A stretch of 43,534 bases of DNA, taken from contig JAFZKH010000009.1 in the NCBI GenBank assembly GCA_017553685.1, positions 100,945 through 144,478 on the forward strand. The letters are read 5' to 3'. This document shows positions 25,885-34,412 of this stretch, piece after piece (within the stretch, counting starts at the first letter, position 1; each line of letters begins with the position of its first letter). The stretch is from Bacilli bacterium. GTDB lineage: Bacteria; Bacillota_I; Bacilli_A; RF39; UBA660. The position numbers were made by a program, and so were the translations under genes. Under the pieces are notes generated by a model. It worked only from the letters and a program-made list of their open reading frames with translations. It did not search any database and was not told the DNA's origin.

Positions 25885-25935
25885 TTTTATCACCAAGATA
25901 TATTATATTATGTTTTATTATTTTTAACAATATGA

Positions 25936-25941
25936 TATAAT
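25936..25941 (+). promoter_or_regulatory. Extended -10 of the LemA-like gene
   Basis: TGATATAAT (25933-25941) lies 20 bases before the ATG at 25962, with GAGGTAAG as Shine-Dalgarno between. No -35 of note. Confidence 0.5.
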
Positions 25942-25961
25942 TTAAAATAGAGGTAAGATAT

Positions 25962-26483
25962 ATGAATATTGTATATATTATATTAATAGTTTTAACAGTT
26001 TTATTTTTTATATTCCTATTCTTTGATATAACTTTATATAAGTTAAAATATTATGCTAGTAAAATATCTTTAGTAGAAGAAAAAATAGATACTATACTTA
26101 ATAGAAAATATGAAAATATTATAAAAATACATGATATTATTAAAGATAAAATAGGAACTGAAAAAGAAATAATAGATGATATATCTTCATTAAAGGATGA
26201 AGGAAAAAGTAAATCTGAAATAGATTCAGTTTTAGTAGATTCTTTAGGTAAAATAGAATACATCAAAGAACAATATGATGAATTAGATGATGAAGAAGAA
26301 TTAAATAATTTATTTAATGATATTAAAAAAGATGATGAATCATTAAATGCATATAAGAAATTCTATAACGATAATGTTAATGATTATAATTTATTAGTTA
26401 GTAAATTTCCATATGTTATAACTGCTAAATTATTTAAACATAAACCAAAAGAATTCTTTGATGACACAAATATAGAAGAATAA
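25962..26483 (+). CDS. LemA-family membrane protein
   Basis: The 173-residue protein has one N-terminal membrane helix (about 5-25) and then a long helical region. The C-terminal pattern YNDNVNDYNLLVSKFP, followed by KHKPKEFFD, matches the LemA hallmark Y-N-x7-N-x7-FP with Phe-Phe near the end. LemA proteins are N-out helical-bundle membrane proteins of unknown biochemical role. It is the only plus-strand gene between recU-ponA and 33005, and ends in a bidirectional terminator shared with ung. Confidence 0.75.
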   Translation: MNIVYIILIVLTVLFFIFLFFDITLYKLKYYASKISLVEEKIDTILNRKYENIIKIHDIIKDKIGTEKEIIDDISSLKDEGKSKSEIDSVLVDSLGKIEYIKEQYDELDDEEELNNLFNDIKKDDESLNAYKKFYNDNVNDYNLLVSKFPYVITAKLFKHKPKEFFDDTNIEE

Positions 26484-26510
26484 AAGAGATCACCAATTGA
26501 TCTCTTTTTT
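26482..26510. terminator. Bidirectional terminator between the LemA-like gene and ung
   Basis: The hairpin AAAAGAGATCA, loop CCAAT, TGATCTCTTTT has A/T tails on both sides. The stop codons of both convergent genes lie at or in it. Confidence 0.87.
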
Positions 26511-27140
26511 ATTATTCTTTTTTAAAAATTCATTTGTTTTAGAAAACGGTTTACTTCCAAAGAATCCATTTTTAGCAGAAAATGGAGATGGATGAGCAGA
26601 CTCAATTACTAAATGATTTTTATTAGTAATTAATTTAGCTTTTTCTCTAGCAAAATTACCCCATAATATAAATACTAAAGGGTCTTCTCTTTCATTTAAT
26701 TTACTAATTACTTCATCAGTAAATATATTCCACCCTAAATCTTTATGAGAATTAGGTTTATCTTTTTCCACAGTTAAACCTGCATTTAAAAGCATAACTC
26801 CTTGATTAGCCCATGGAGTTAAATCTCCATTAGTCATATCTTTTTCTATTCCTAAATCACTATATAATTCTTTATAAATGTTTTTAAGTGATGGAGGAAT
26901 AGGTTTCTTCAAACATGAAAAAGCATAACCATGAGCTTCTCCTTCTCCATGATATGGATCTTGTCCTAATATAACTACTTTAACATCTTTATATGGTATC
27001 TTAAATGCATTAAAGATATCTTCTCTCTTAGGATATATTTCTTTTTCTTTATATAGATTATCCACAGTATTAATTATATTAACAAAGTATTCTTTTTTTA
27101 TTTCTTCATTTAATATATTATCCCAATCATTATTAAACAT
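26490..27140 (-). CDS. ung: Uracil-DNA glycosylase
   Basis: Family 1 UDG removes uracil from DNA to start base-excision repair. The 216-residue protein has the catalytic water-activating motif VVILGQDPYHGEGEAHGYAF, FILWGNFAREK, and the leucine-loop motif HPSPFSA, in which Phe replaces the usual Leu, with GFFGSKPFSKTNEFL at the end. Length and spacing are normal. It is the last gene in the run dnaB-M23-walJ-rlmH-ung. Confidence 0.96.
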   Translation of the reverse strand: MFNNDWDNILNEEIKKEYFVNIINTVDNLYKEKEIYPKREDIFNAFKIPYKDVKVVILGQDPYHGEGEAHGYAFSCLKKPIPPSLKNIYKELYSDLGIEKDMTNGDLTPWANQGVMLLNAGLTVEKDKPNSHKDLGWNIFTDEVISKLNEREDPLVFILWGNFAREKAKLITNKNHLVIESAHPSPFSAKNGFFGSKPFSKTNEFLKKNNKKEINW

Positions 27141-27148
27141 AATATCAC

Positions 27149-27601
27149 CTACTTATGATATGTTTCGTTATTATTTATTTTAAATGCTCTATAGATTTGT
27201 TCTAAAAGTATAACTCTAAATAATTGGTGAGGAAAAGTCATCTTAGAAAATGATAATTTATAGTTACTTAATGCTTTTATGTCATCATGTAATCCATAAG
27301 AACCACCAATTATAAATACTATATTACTATTAGTAGATTGAATAGAATCAAGTTTATTAGCAAATGTAACAGAATCTAATTCATTACCATCTATTTCCAT
27401 AGTAATAACATAATCTTTATCAGTTACATACTTCATAATACTATCTCTTTCCTTTAATAGAGTCTTACTTTCATCAAAGTTCTCATCTTTAACCTCTATT
27501 ATTTCTAATTTACAGTATTTGCCGATTCTTTTCTCATATTCTAGAATAGCATCTTCAAGGTATTTTTCTTTTATTTTACCTACACATATTATTTTTATCA
27601 T
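27149..27601 (-). CDS. rlmH: 23S rRNA pseudouridine(1915)-N3-methyltransferase
   Basis: RlmH methylates pseudouridine 1915 of helix 69 in 23S rRNA. The 150-residue protein shows the SPOUT features of the family: MIKIICVGKIKEKYLEDAI at the start, FIIGGSYGL (SAM loop), SFSKMTFPHQLFRVILLEQ, and the characteristic C-terminal YHK. The ATG overlaps the stop of walJ (ATGA). The walJ-rlmH pairing is common near the Firmicute origin. Confidence 0.96.
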   Translation of the reverse strand: MIKIICVGKIKEKYLEDAILEYEKRIGKYCKLEIIEVKDENFDESKTLLKERDSIMKYVTDKDYVITMEIDGNELDSVTFANKLDSIQSTNSNIVFIIGGSYGLHDDIKALSNYKLSFSKMTFPHQLFRVILLEQIYRAFKINNNETYHK

Positions 27602-28350
27602 ACTTCTATCACCTCTGTAGGTTCATTTTGATATGAAAGAGTTATATTTTTATTATAATCATTATATTTTTTAAATGTTTCTAAAGCTAATTCTGGAGTA
27701 TTATTCTTTTCACTTAAGTGAATAAATATAATATTCTTTGTTTTAGGTCCTATTACTTTCTTTAAATACTTACTTGTTTGCATATTAGATAAGTGACCTC
27801 TATCAGATATTACTCTTTGTCTTAAAAAGTATGGATATGGTCCATTTTCTAACATTTCTTCATCATGATTACTTTCTATAACATACATATCTTTATTACT
27901 TGTTAATTCTATATATTTTCTATTTATATAACCAGTATCTGTTATATATACTAATTCCTTTTTATTCTCTTTTATTATGAATCCATTACATATAATAGAA
28001 TCATGGCTCATCTTCATTACATCAATTTTTAAATTTCCGATTAAGATATTATCATCATATAATTCATATCTAAAATCCTTAAGAGATTTATTTAGTACAT
28101 CATATAGTTTAGTGTCTACATATAAAAGAGGATCATATTTTGAGATTAATTTTCTTAATCCCTTAATATGATCATCATGTTCATGTGTAATTAATATTCC
28201 ATCTAAATCATTAATAGAGATTCCTAATTCTTTTAAAGAATCCTCTATATAAGGAAGTTGCATTCCATCATCTATTAATAACTTTGTTTTATCAGTTATT
28301 ACAATAGATGAATTTCCTTTAGATCCAGATGATAATATACATATCTTCAT
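27598..28350 (-). CDS. WalJ/YycJ metallo-beta-lactamase-fold protein
   Basis: The 250-residue metallo-beta-lactamase-fold protein has the zinc motif THEHDDH, preceded by SSGSKGNSS and LLIDDG, the layout of YycJ/WalJ/VicX. Members are thought to be exonucleases that affect coordination of cell division and wall stress. The usual walR-walK genes are not next to it here. The ATG shares one base with the TAA of the M23 gene (TAATG), and the end overlaps rlmH, so it is tightly coupled on both sides. Confidence 0.85.
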   Translation of the reverse strand: MKICILSSGSKGNSSIVITDKTKLLIDDGMQLPYIEDSLKELGISINDLDGILITHEHDDHIKGLRKLISKYDPLLYVDTKLYDVLNKSLKDFRYELYDDNILIGNLKIDVMKMSHDSIICNGFIIKENKKELVYITDTGYINRKYIELTSNKDMYVIESNHDEEMLENGPYPYFLRQRVISDRGHLSNMQTSKYLKKVIGPKTKNIIFIHLSEKNNTPELALETFKKYNDYNKNITLSYQNEPTEVIEV

Positions 28351-29945
28351 TAGTATAAAGATAGTGGATTAAATGATTTACCTCCACCATACCTTCCGTA
28401 TTGTGTTCCACCATAATATGTACCAAAATGTAAGTGAGTTCCTGTTGATGAACCAGAATCACCCATATAACCAAGTAATTGGCCTTTTTTAACTGTTTGT
28501 CCTTCAGAAACAGTTATAACACCTCTTAAATGGGCATATACAGCATAAACATTTTCATTATGTCTAATCCATACAGCATTACCATAACCACCACCACAAG
28601 AACTTCCATAATAACCATGGTCAGCACATCCTGTAGTAACAGTTAAAACTGTACCTTCACCAATAGAATATATTGGAGATCCAAATCCACAACCAGATAT
28701 ATCTATACCTTGATGGAAACTGCCCCATCTACTTTCATAGTATGATGTAATCTTATATGGTGATATTGTTGGCCATCCCCAAATACCAGTTGTAACAGCA
28801 GGTGCACCACCACCTTGATAATAAGAATCAATCTTAGTACCTACTAATACAACTTTATTTACAGGTTCTTTAATAGTAGTAGCGTTAATAATGTAAGCTG
28901 GTTGTTCATCACCATTAACATATTGTACTTTAGATGTTACTCTTTGAACACCATCAACACCTTCAGTTTTTACTTTAGTTCTACCCATATACATTGTATT
29001 ATCTTTTTCTTCTACTGTATCAAACTTCTTAGGCATATCTTCAACAACTGTCTTTTCAACAACAACTTTTATTTGTGGTGAAATTAAAGCAACGTTAACA
29101 GTTTGACCTATAGTAAGTAAATTATTTTTACTAGTAAACTCAGGATTAACTATTAAAAATTCAATAACATTTAAATTATGAGCATTTGATATTGATTCAA
29201 TAGTATCTCCTCTTTGTACAGTATAGTTCTCCTCAGAATTAGAATCACCAAATAATAAGTATTTAGTTAATTCTGAAGAATTAACATATATTTGTTCATC
29301 TGTAGATATAAACGCTTCTTTAATATTAATATCTTGGTCAACATAAATATTGTCTATAATTGCCCCTGTTGTTTCTATTTTATCCTGTTTCTTTCTGACA
29401 TATTTAGATACGCTATCTTTATTCTCAAATACATATAAAACATTTTTAACAGCTTCATCGAAGTCTTTTTCTCTTAAAATATAAATTGTTATTTCATCAT
29501 CAAATGATAATCCAGCTTCATTTAACTCTAATTCATCTGTAGTACTTTCTTCATCAGATTCCTTTTTTTGCTTTTTAGGAGATATAGTTACTATATAACC
29601 TTTAATAGAGAAACTTTTCTTAGATTTAATCTCTTTATATATTTCTTTTTCAGATACAAGTTTACTATCATATCTAATTACTTTTTGAATATCTATACCA
29701 TTAGGAATATATACTTTTTTAACACCATATTCTCTTTTTAAATCTGTTTGTTCACTGTCTATATATTTTTCTAATTTCTTTTTTGATTTTATTGTTCCCA
29801 TTAATTCACCATCAAGGTAAACATCATATACTTCATTAGCTTTATTATCATTTAATAATAAATGAGTAATAGTAAGACCTACTATTAAAGCCGCAGAAAC
29901 TATAAGACAAACAATAACAATCATAATTGCTTTTGCTTTATTCAT
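28350..29945 (-). CDS. M23 peptidoglycan endopeptidase with LysM and G5 domains
   Basis: The 531-residue protein has an N-terminal membrane anchor (about 5-30). A long charged region follows, then one LysM (YTVQRGDTIESISNAHNLN, about 240-285), a G5-like region (VVEKTVVEDMPKKFDTVEEK), and a C-terminal M23 domain. All zinc ligands are present: FHQGID, and THLHFG near the end. It should cut cross-bridges of the cell wall on the outer face. The intact active site contrasts with the degenerate copy in the secretion locus. The gene lies directly behind dnaB, five bases apart. Confidence 0.92.
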   Translation of the reverse strand: MNKAKAIMIVIVCLIVSAALIVGLTITHLLLNDNKANEVYDVYLDGELMGTIKSKKKLEKYIDSEQTDLKREYGVKKVYIPNGIDIQKVIRYDSKLVSEKEIYKEIKSKKSFSIKGYIVTISPKKQKKESDEESTTDELELNEAGLSFDDEITIYILREKDFDEAVKNVLYVFENKDSVSKYVRKKQDKIETTGAIIDNIYVDQDINIKEAFISTDEQIYVNSSELTKYLLFGDSNSEENYTVQRGDTIESISNAHNLNVIEFLIVNPEFTSKNNLLTIGQTVNVALISPQIKVVVEKTVVEDMPKKFDTVEEKDNTMYMGRTKVKTEGVDGVQRVTSKVQYVNGDEQPAYIINATTIKEPVNKVVLVGTKIDSYYQGGGAPAVTTGIWGWPTISPYKITSYYESRWGSFHQGIDISGCGFGSPIYSIGEGTVLTVTTGCADHGYYGSSCGGGYGNAVWIRHNENVYAVYAHLRGVITVSEGQTVKKGQLLGYMGDSGSSTGTHLHFGTYYGGTQYGRYGGGKSFNPLSLY

Positions 29946-29950
29946 TTAGA

Positions 29951-31297
29951 TTACTCCTTTTTACTCTCCCCTTGATAATTAGCAAATGTAACAGTACTTC
30001 CTTTAAATAAGAATTCAATTGTTTTAGTAGGACCATTACGGTTTTTACCAATTATGAATTCTGATACACTAACATCTTTATTCATAGCTTCTTTATTATA
30101 GTAATCATCTCTATATAAGAAACCAACCATATCAGCATCTTGTTCTATTGAACCTGATTCTCTTAAGTCACTCATTAAAGGTCTCTTATCAGGTCTACCT
30201 TCAACAGCACGAGATAATTGTGCTAACGCAATAACTGGAACATGTAATTCCATTGCCATCATTTTAAGACCTCTAGAAATATCAGATACTTCTTGTTGTC
30301 TATTATTTTGATTAGATTTATTTGTACCATTAATTAATTGTAAGTAGTCGATTACTACCATTGCAAGTCCTTCTTTAGAACTAGCTAGTCTTCTACATTT
30401 ACTTCTTATATCTGAAATAGTAGAACCTGCTGTATCATCAATTTTAATATTAGTATCAGCAAGTATACTAACGCCTTCTCCTAACTTTTTCCAATCATCA
30501 TTATCAAAGTTACCATTTCTAAATTTAGAAAAGTTAATTTGACCAATAGATGAAAGCATTCTGTTAACTAATTGTTCAGCGCTCATTTCGAAGTTGAATA
30601 TGGCAACATTCTTATTAGTAGCTCTAGCTACATTAGTCGCAATATTAAGTGCAAATGCAGTTTTACCCATACCAGGACGAGCTGCTATTATTATTAACTC
30701 GTTTTCGTGGAAACCACTAGTTAATTTATCTAAATCATAAAAACCAGTAGCTACTCCAGTAATTTCATTATTATTTTCACTTAGTTTTTCTAAATCACTT
30801 TGTGCTTTATATACAACATCTTGAATATTTCTAAATTCAGATGTTTTTCTTTTATTAACTATATTAAATATTTTACTTTCAGCACTATCAAGTGCATTAT
30901 TAATAGGACCATCAAATGTATAAGAGTCAGCGCTTATTTCATTTGATACTTCTATTAACTTTCTTAAAACTGATTTATCATGAACAATATTTATATAATA
31001 TTCTAGATTAGCAGCAGATGGAACAAAATTAGCTATTTCTACTAAGTAATCAATATTACCAATCTTAGTTAACTCTCCAGCACTTTCTAATCTATCAGTT
31101 ACTATTGTTATATCTACTGGGATACCTTCATCATGAAGATCCTTTAATACATTATAAATAATCTTATGAGAATCTAAATAGAAATCATCTTCATTTAAAT
31201 CATCACAAATCTTAGTTAAAGCATCTTTTGATAAAAAAGCAGATCCAAGTACTGATTGTTCAGCTTCTAAGCTGTATGGTACTTCTCTTCTTTCCAT
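29951..31297 (-). CDS. dnaB: Replicative DNA helicase
   Basis: The hexameric replication-fork helicase; 448 residues from the ATG at 31297, which follows GGAGG. An upstream in-frame TTG lies inside that site and is rejected. The N-terminal domain begins MERREVPYSLEAEQSVLG. The RecA-like domain has Walker A IIAARPGMGKTAFALN, Walker B MVVIDYLQLI, and the later motifs LSRAVEGRPDKRPLMSDLRE and GSIEQDADMVGFLYRDDYY. It starts two bases after the rplI stop. Confidence 0.97.
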   Translation of the reverse strand: MERREVPYSLEAEQSVLGSAFLSKDALTKICDDLNEDDFYLDSHKIIYNVLKDLHDEGIPVDITIVTDRLESAGELTKIGNIDYLVEIANFVPSAANLEYYINIVHDKSVLRKLIEVSNEISADSYTFDGPINNALDSAESKIFNIVNKRKTSEFRNIQDVVYKAQSDLEKLSENNNEITGVATGFYDLDKLTSGFHENELIIIAARPGMGKTAFALNIATNVARATNKNVAIFNFEMSAEQLVNRMLSSIGQINFSKFRNGNFDNDDWKKLGEGVSILADTNIKIDDTAGSTISDIRSKCRRLASSKEGLAMVVIDYLQLINGTNKSNQNNRQQEVSDISRGLKMMAMELHVPVIALAQLSRAVEGRPDKRPLMSDLRESGSIEQDADMVGFLYRDDYYNKEAMNKDVSVSEFIIGKNRNGPTKTIEFLFKGSTVTFANYQGESKKE

Positions 31298-31298
31298 T

Positions 31299-31739
31299 TT
31301 AATCCTCCACAATTATTTTTATTTCAGCAATTACTTTTTTATGTAATTCTATTTTTATAATATGATGTCCTAAAGTAGTTATAGAATCATCCATTAATAT
31401 TTTCTTTTTATCTATTTTAAATCCTTGATTATTAAGTTCATCACTTATTTGTTTAGAAGATACAGAACCAAATACTTTTCCTTCTTTACCAGATTTAACT
31501 TTAAAAGTATATGATTTACTTTCTAATTTCTTTTTAATTTCTTCACATTCTTTGATTAATTCTTGCTCTTTTATATTTCTATCTTCTATTTGATTATCAA
31601 GAATTTCTTTACTTCTATTACTATATTTAATAGCATATCCATTCTTAATTAAGAAATTTTCTGCATATCCATCTTTTACTTCTTTAATATCGTCTTTTTT
31701 GCCTTGCCCTTTTACATCTTTTAAGAAAATAACCTTCAT
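31299..31739 (-). CDS. rplI: 50S ribosomal protein L9
   Basis: The 146-residue protein begins [20 protein letters not shown] and continues [17 protein letters not shown], the conserved N-domain of L9; the long connecting helix and the C-terminal domain with [12 protein letters not shown] follow. The longest frame is 35 codons longer, but the ATG at 31739 with GAAGG upstream is right. A terminator lies between rpsR and rplI, so rplI-dnaB probably has its own start in the AT-rich spacer at 31740-31798. Confidence 0.96.
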   Translation of the reverse strand: MKVIFLKDVKGQGKKDDIKEVKDGYAENFLIKNGYAIKYSNRSKEILDNQIEDRNIKEQELIKECEEIKKKLESKSYTFKVKSGKEGKVFGSVSSKQISDELNNQGFKIDKKKILMDDSITTLGHHIIKIELHKKVIAEIKIIVED

Positions 31740-31794
31740 ATGCGTACCTTCTTTCTCATTATATATTATACTATAATATAATATTTTAATAAAT

Positions 31795-31822
31795 AAAAAA
31801 ATGTTCTTTTTAAGAACATTAT
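31795..31822 (-). terminator. Terminator after rpsR
   Basis: On the minus strand the stem AATGTTCTT / AAGAACATT with a 3-base loop is followed by seven T. The rpsR stop (31819-31821) overlaps the arm. The proximal rpsF-ssb-rpsR unit may end here, at least in part. Confidence 0.8.
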
Positions 31823-32037
31823 TTTGTGAATGGTAGAAGTGCAATCATACGTGCTCTTTTAATTTGTTTAGCTACTTCTCTTTGATGTTTAGCACAAGTA
31901 CCAGTTACTCTTCTTGGTAAAATTTTACCTTTTTCATTTATATATTTTTTTAAATCTTCTGCATTTTTATAATCAAGTACATGTCCTTCACACATAGCAC
32001 ATACTTTTTTTCTTCTTCTTGGTTTAAATTCTGCCAT
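31819..32037 (-). CDS. rpsR: 30S ribosomal protein S18
   Basis: The 72-residue protein reads [19 protein letters not shown], then [19 protein letters not shown] and the end [14 protein letters not shown], all typical of S18. The four cysteines (CAMC, TC) give a partial zinc-type pattern. The ATG at 32037 follows GGAGG; the longer frame would include that site. It follows ssb by about 20 bases. S18 pairs with S6, whose gene opens the operon. Confidence 0.96.
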   Translation of the reverse strand: MAEFKPRRRKKVCAMCEGHVLDYKNAEDLKKYINEKGKILPRRVTGTCAKHQREVAKQIKRARMIALLPFTK

Positions 32038-32057
32038 TTTTATTTCCTCCTTTTTCA

Positions 32058-32513
32058 TTAAAATGCGATATCATCATCGCTTATTTCTATAGAGTCACCA
32101 AAATTAGCAAATACTTCATCTGACATATCACTACCAGCATTTGAACTATCACTTGATTCAAAATCTGAAATAGATACATTATCTCTATTAGCACTTTGTG
32201 CTTTAGTTTCTAGGAATTGAACATTATCTGCTACAACATCTGTAGTATAAATAGTTCTTCCATCTTTTTCATAACTACCAGTTTGAATTCTTCCTGTAAC
32301 AGCTACTAAACTACCTTTAGCAATATATTTTTTAACGTTTTCTGCTTGCTTATTAAATACAACTATACTTATAAAATCAGTTCCTTGTTCACCATTTTGT
32401 GATTGGAATGTTCTATTAACAGCTAATGTGAATCTACAATTAGCTAAGTTGTTACTTGAATATCTTAATTCTGGATCTCTAGTTAATCTTCCGATTAGTT
32501 CTACTCTATTCAT
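32058..32513 (-). CDS. ssb: Single-stranded DNA-binding protein
   Basis: The 151-residue protein has an OB fold at about 1-105 with [26 protein letters not shown], and [14 protein letters not shown] Ser/Asp-rich linker and the acidic tip DDDIAF follow. Most bacteria have DDDLPF or DDDIPF, so Ala replaces Pro. The tip recruits repair proteins. The order rpsF-ssb-rpsR is standard in Firmicutes. Confidence 0.96.
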   Translation of the reverse strand: MNRVELIGRLTRDPELRYSSNNLANCRFTLAVNRTFQSQNGEQGTDFISIVVFNKQAENVKKYIAKGSLVAVTGRIQTGSYEKDGRTIYTTDVVADNVQFLETKAQSANRDNVSISDFESSDSSNAGSDMSDEVFANFGDSIEISDDDIAF

Positions 32514-32534
32514 ATTATTATTTATCCTTTCCTA

Positions 32535-32816
32535 TTATAGTTTAATTATAATGTGTCTTAAAACGTCTTCACTAAGTGTTGCTAAACGATTAAACTCATT
32601 AATAGCATCATTATTAGATTCTACGTTAATTAAATAATAATATCCAGTCTTATGACCATTAATTTCATAAGCAAGTTCTTGACCACCTATTTCTTTAGAT
32701 GAAAGAATATTAGCTTTCTTACCAGTTAATACTTTTTCAAAATCTTTTACAACTTTAGCAGTTGCATCTTTTTCTAGGTCAGGTCTTACGATAAACATTA
32801 TTTCGTATTGATTCAT
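32535..32816 (-). CDS. rpsF: 30S ribosomal protein S6
   Basis: The 93-residue protein begins MNQYEIMFIVRPDLEKDA and has the GGQELAYEINGHKTGYYYLI core and a C-terminal LRHIIIKL, as in S6. It opens the rpsF-ssb-rpsR group behind a clear promoter and a leader that looks like the S6:S18 autoregulatory element. GGAGGTG precedes the start. Confidence 0.96.
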   Translation of the reverse strand: MNQYEIMFIVRPDLEKDATAKVVKDFEKVLTGKKANILSSKEIGGQELAYEINGHKTGYYYLINVESNNDAINEFNRLATLSEDVLRHIIIKL

Positions 32817-32824
32817 TACTTACA

Positions 32825-32882
32825 CCTCCCTTTGGACTTCGGTCTATATCAAAGTATAGACAGAGAGAATTAAATTCTCAAA
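32825..32882 (-). promoter_or_regulatory. Putative S6:S18 autoregulatory leader
   Basis: The rpsF 5' leader has a hairpin GAGAAT / ATTCTC, then a 7-bp hairpin GTCTATA / TATAGAC, whose 3' side continues into CCGAAGTCC. The S6:S18-binding leader known in Firmicutes carries a CCG element next to a stem, as in the 16S rRNA binding site. The match here is by eye. Confidence 0.5.
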
Positions 32883-32886
32883 AAGT

Positions 32887-32915
32887 ATTATAACAAACAT
32901 ATATATAATTGTAAA
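32887..32915 (-). promoter_or_regulatory. rpsF-ssb-rpsR promoter
   Basis: The minus strand has TTTACA (32910-32915), exactly 17 bases, and TATAAT (32887-32892), placed before the leader hairpins. Confidence 0.8.
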
Positions 32916-33004
32916 CGGTTTTTTGTATATTTTACATACTATTATATGTAGTTATATTGATTTTATTTTCAAACAATTTTATAATGTATTTAGGTGATAA
33001 AAAA

Positions 33005-33286
33005 ATGGCTAAAAGTAGTAAAAAAAGTAAATTATTAATTCCTGCAATAATTATTATTGTAGTTCTATTAGCAGTAGGAATATTATTTGGAGTATCTAAA
33101 TATAAACAAAGTACTGAATTAAACCTTAGTAATGCTAATAATACACTTAGTAATTTTGCTACTGAAGCAGGTATTGTTGATAAAAGTGAAGGATCTTCTT
33201 ATATTACATTATATGTTACAGCAGGTGTAATTATAGTGATAGGTGTAGGAGTATTTATTTATGTACATAAAAAAGCAGATGAATAA
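33005..33286 (+). CDS. Small two-helix membrane protein, function unknown
   Basis: The ATG at 33005 follows AGGTGAT; the longer reading frame is not needed. The 93-residue protein has a basic start (MAKSSKKSK), a hydrophobic helix at about 10-31, an extracytoplasmic-looking segment of about 30 polar residues with Ser/Asn, and a second helix near 65-87 ending HKKADE. I do not recognise a family. The stop codon lies in the loop of the convergent terminator with ychF. It is a lone plus-strand gene between two minus-strand operons. Confidence 0.7.
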   Translation: MAKSSKKSKLLIPAIIIIVVLLAVGILFGVSKYKQSTELNLSNANNTLSNFATEAGIVDKSEGSSYITLYVTAGVIIVIGVGVFIYVHKKADE

Positions 33287-33303
33287 TTCATCTGTTTTTT
33301 TAT
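33271..33303. terminator. Bidirectional terminator at 33.3 kb
   Basis: The hairpin CAGATGAA / TTCATCTG has loop TAA (33284-33286), which is the stop codon of the plus-strand gene. It is flanked by A- and T-runs. The ychF stop (33300-33302) lies in the T-run. Confidence 0.88.
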
Positions 33304-34397
33304 ACATTAAATCTAAAATAAACTATATCTCCATCTTGCATAACATAGTCTTTACCTTCAAGTCTCATTTTACCGGCTTCTTTAGCAGCTTTTTCAGATC
33401 CATATTGTAAGTAGTCTTCATATGATGTAACTTCTGCTTTAATGAATCCTTTTTCAAAGTCTGTATGGATAAGACCTGCACATTCAGGAGCTTTCATACC
33501 TTTTTTAAATGTCCATGCTCTACATTCATCTTTACCAGCAGTAAAGAATGTTTGAAGTCCTAATAAATCATATGTAGCATAAACTAATTTATCTAGTCCA
33601 GAACCACTAAGACCTAGGTCTTCTAAGAACATTTTTCTATCTTCATCATTAAGTTCACTAAGTTCACTTTCTATTTTAGCAGATAACATAATAACTCTAG
33701 CAGTTTCTTTAGAAGCATATTCTTTTACTCTTTCTACATATTCATTACCTGTTAAAATATCATTTTCTGATACATTTGCCATATAAATAATAGGTTTTTT
33801 AGTAAGAAAATGAAAGTTTTTTAGTATCTTTTCTTCTTCTTCAGTATATTCTACTCTTCTAAGTGGAATATTCTTTTCTAAGGCATCTATTGTCTTTTTT
33901 AATACTGCTACTTCTGCTAAAGCATCTTTATCTTTAGTAGTAGCAGCTTTTTTCTCTATTTTTCCTATTCTTGTTTCAGCAATCTCTAAATCTGACATAA
34001 TTAATTCAAGATTAATTATTTCTATATCTCTTATAGGATCTATTCCACCTTCAACGTGAGTAATGTTTTCATCAACGAAACATCTAACTACTTCACATAT
34101 AGCATCGCATTCTCTTATATGAGATAAGAATTTATTACCAAGTCCTTCACCTTTTGAAGCACCCTTAACTAATCCTGCTATATCAGTAAACTCATATGTA
34201 GCAGGCACAACTCTTTCTGGTGTTTCTCTTTCTTCTAGTACAGAAAGTCTTTCATCAGGAACAGTTACCATACCAACATTAGGATCTATAGTAGCAAAAG
34301 GATAATTAGCGGCTAATATATTCTTTTTAGTTATTGCATTAAATAAAGTAGACTTCCCTACATTTGGAAGTCCTACTATACCAGCTGTTAAACCCAT
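33300..34397 (-). CDS. ychF: YchF/OLA1-family GTP/ATP-binding protein
   Basis: This ribosome-associated P-loop NTPase has 365 residues. G1 is [16 protein letters not shown]3 is [20 protein letters not shown], and the G4-equivalent reads YMANVSEND, the non-classical form that lets YchF use ATP. A helical insert (about 130-180) follows, then the C-terminal TGS domain ([20 protein letters not shown] to [11 protein letters not shown]). It is the last gene of the parA-to-ychF run, 15 bases after the abgT stop. Confidence 0.96.
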   Translation of the reverse strand: MGLTAGIVGLPNVGKSTLFNAITKKNILAANYPFATIDPNVGMVTVPDERLSVLEERETPERVVPATYEFTDIAGLVKGASKGEGLGNKFLSHIRECDAICEVVRCFVDENITHVEGGIDPIRDIEIINLELIMSDLEIAETRIGKIEKKAATTKDKDALAEVAVLKKTIDALEKNIPLRRVEYTEEEEKILKNFHFLTKKPIIYMANVSENDILTGNEYVERVKEYASKETARVIMLSAKIESELSELNDEDRKMFLEDLGLSGSGLDKLVYATYDLLGLQTFFTAGKDECRAWTFKKGMKAPECAGLIHTDFEKGFIKAEVTSYEDYLQYGSEKAAKEAGKMRLEGKDYVMQDGDIVYFRFNV

Positions 34398-34412
34398 TTT
34401 ATTTCCCCCTAA

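Noticed and set aside
31740-31844. Long N-terminal extension of L9
   Set aside because: The extra 35 codons lie across the rpsR terminator and promoter spacer; the internal ATG with GAAGG gives the standard L9 start.
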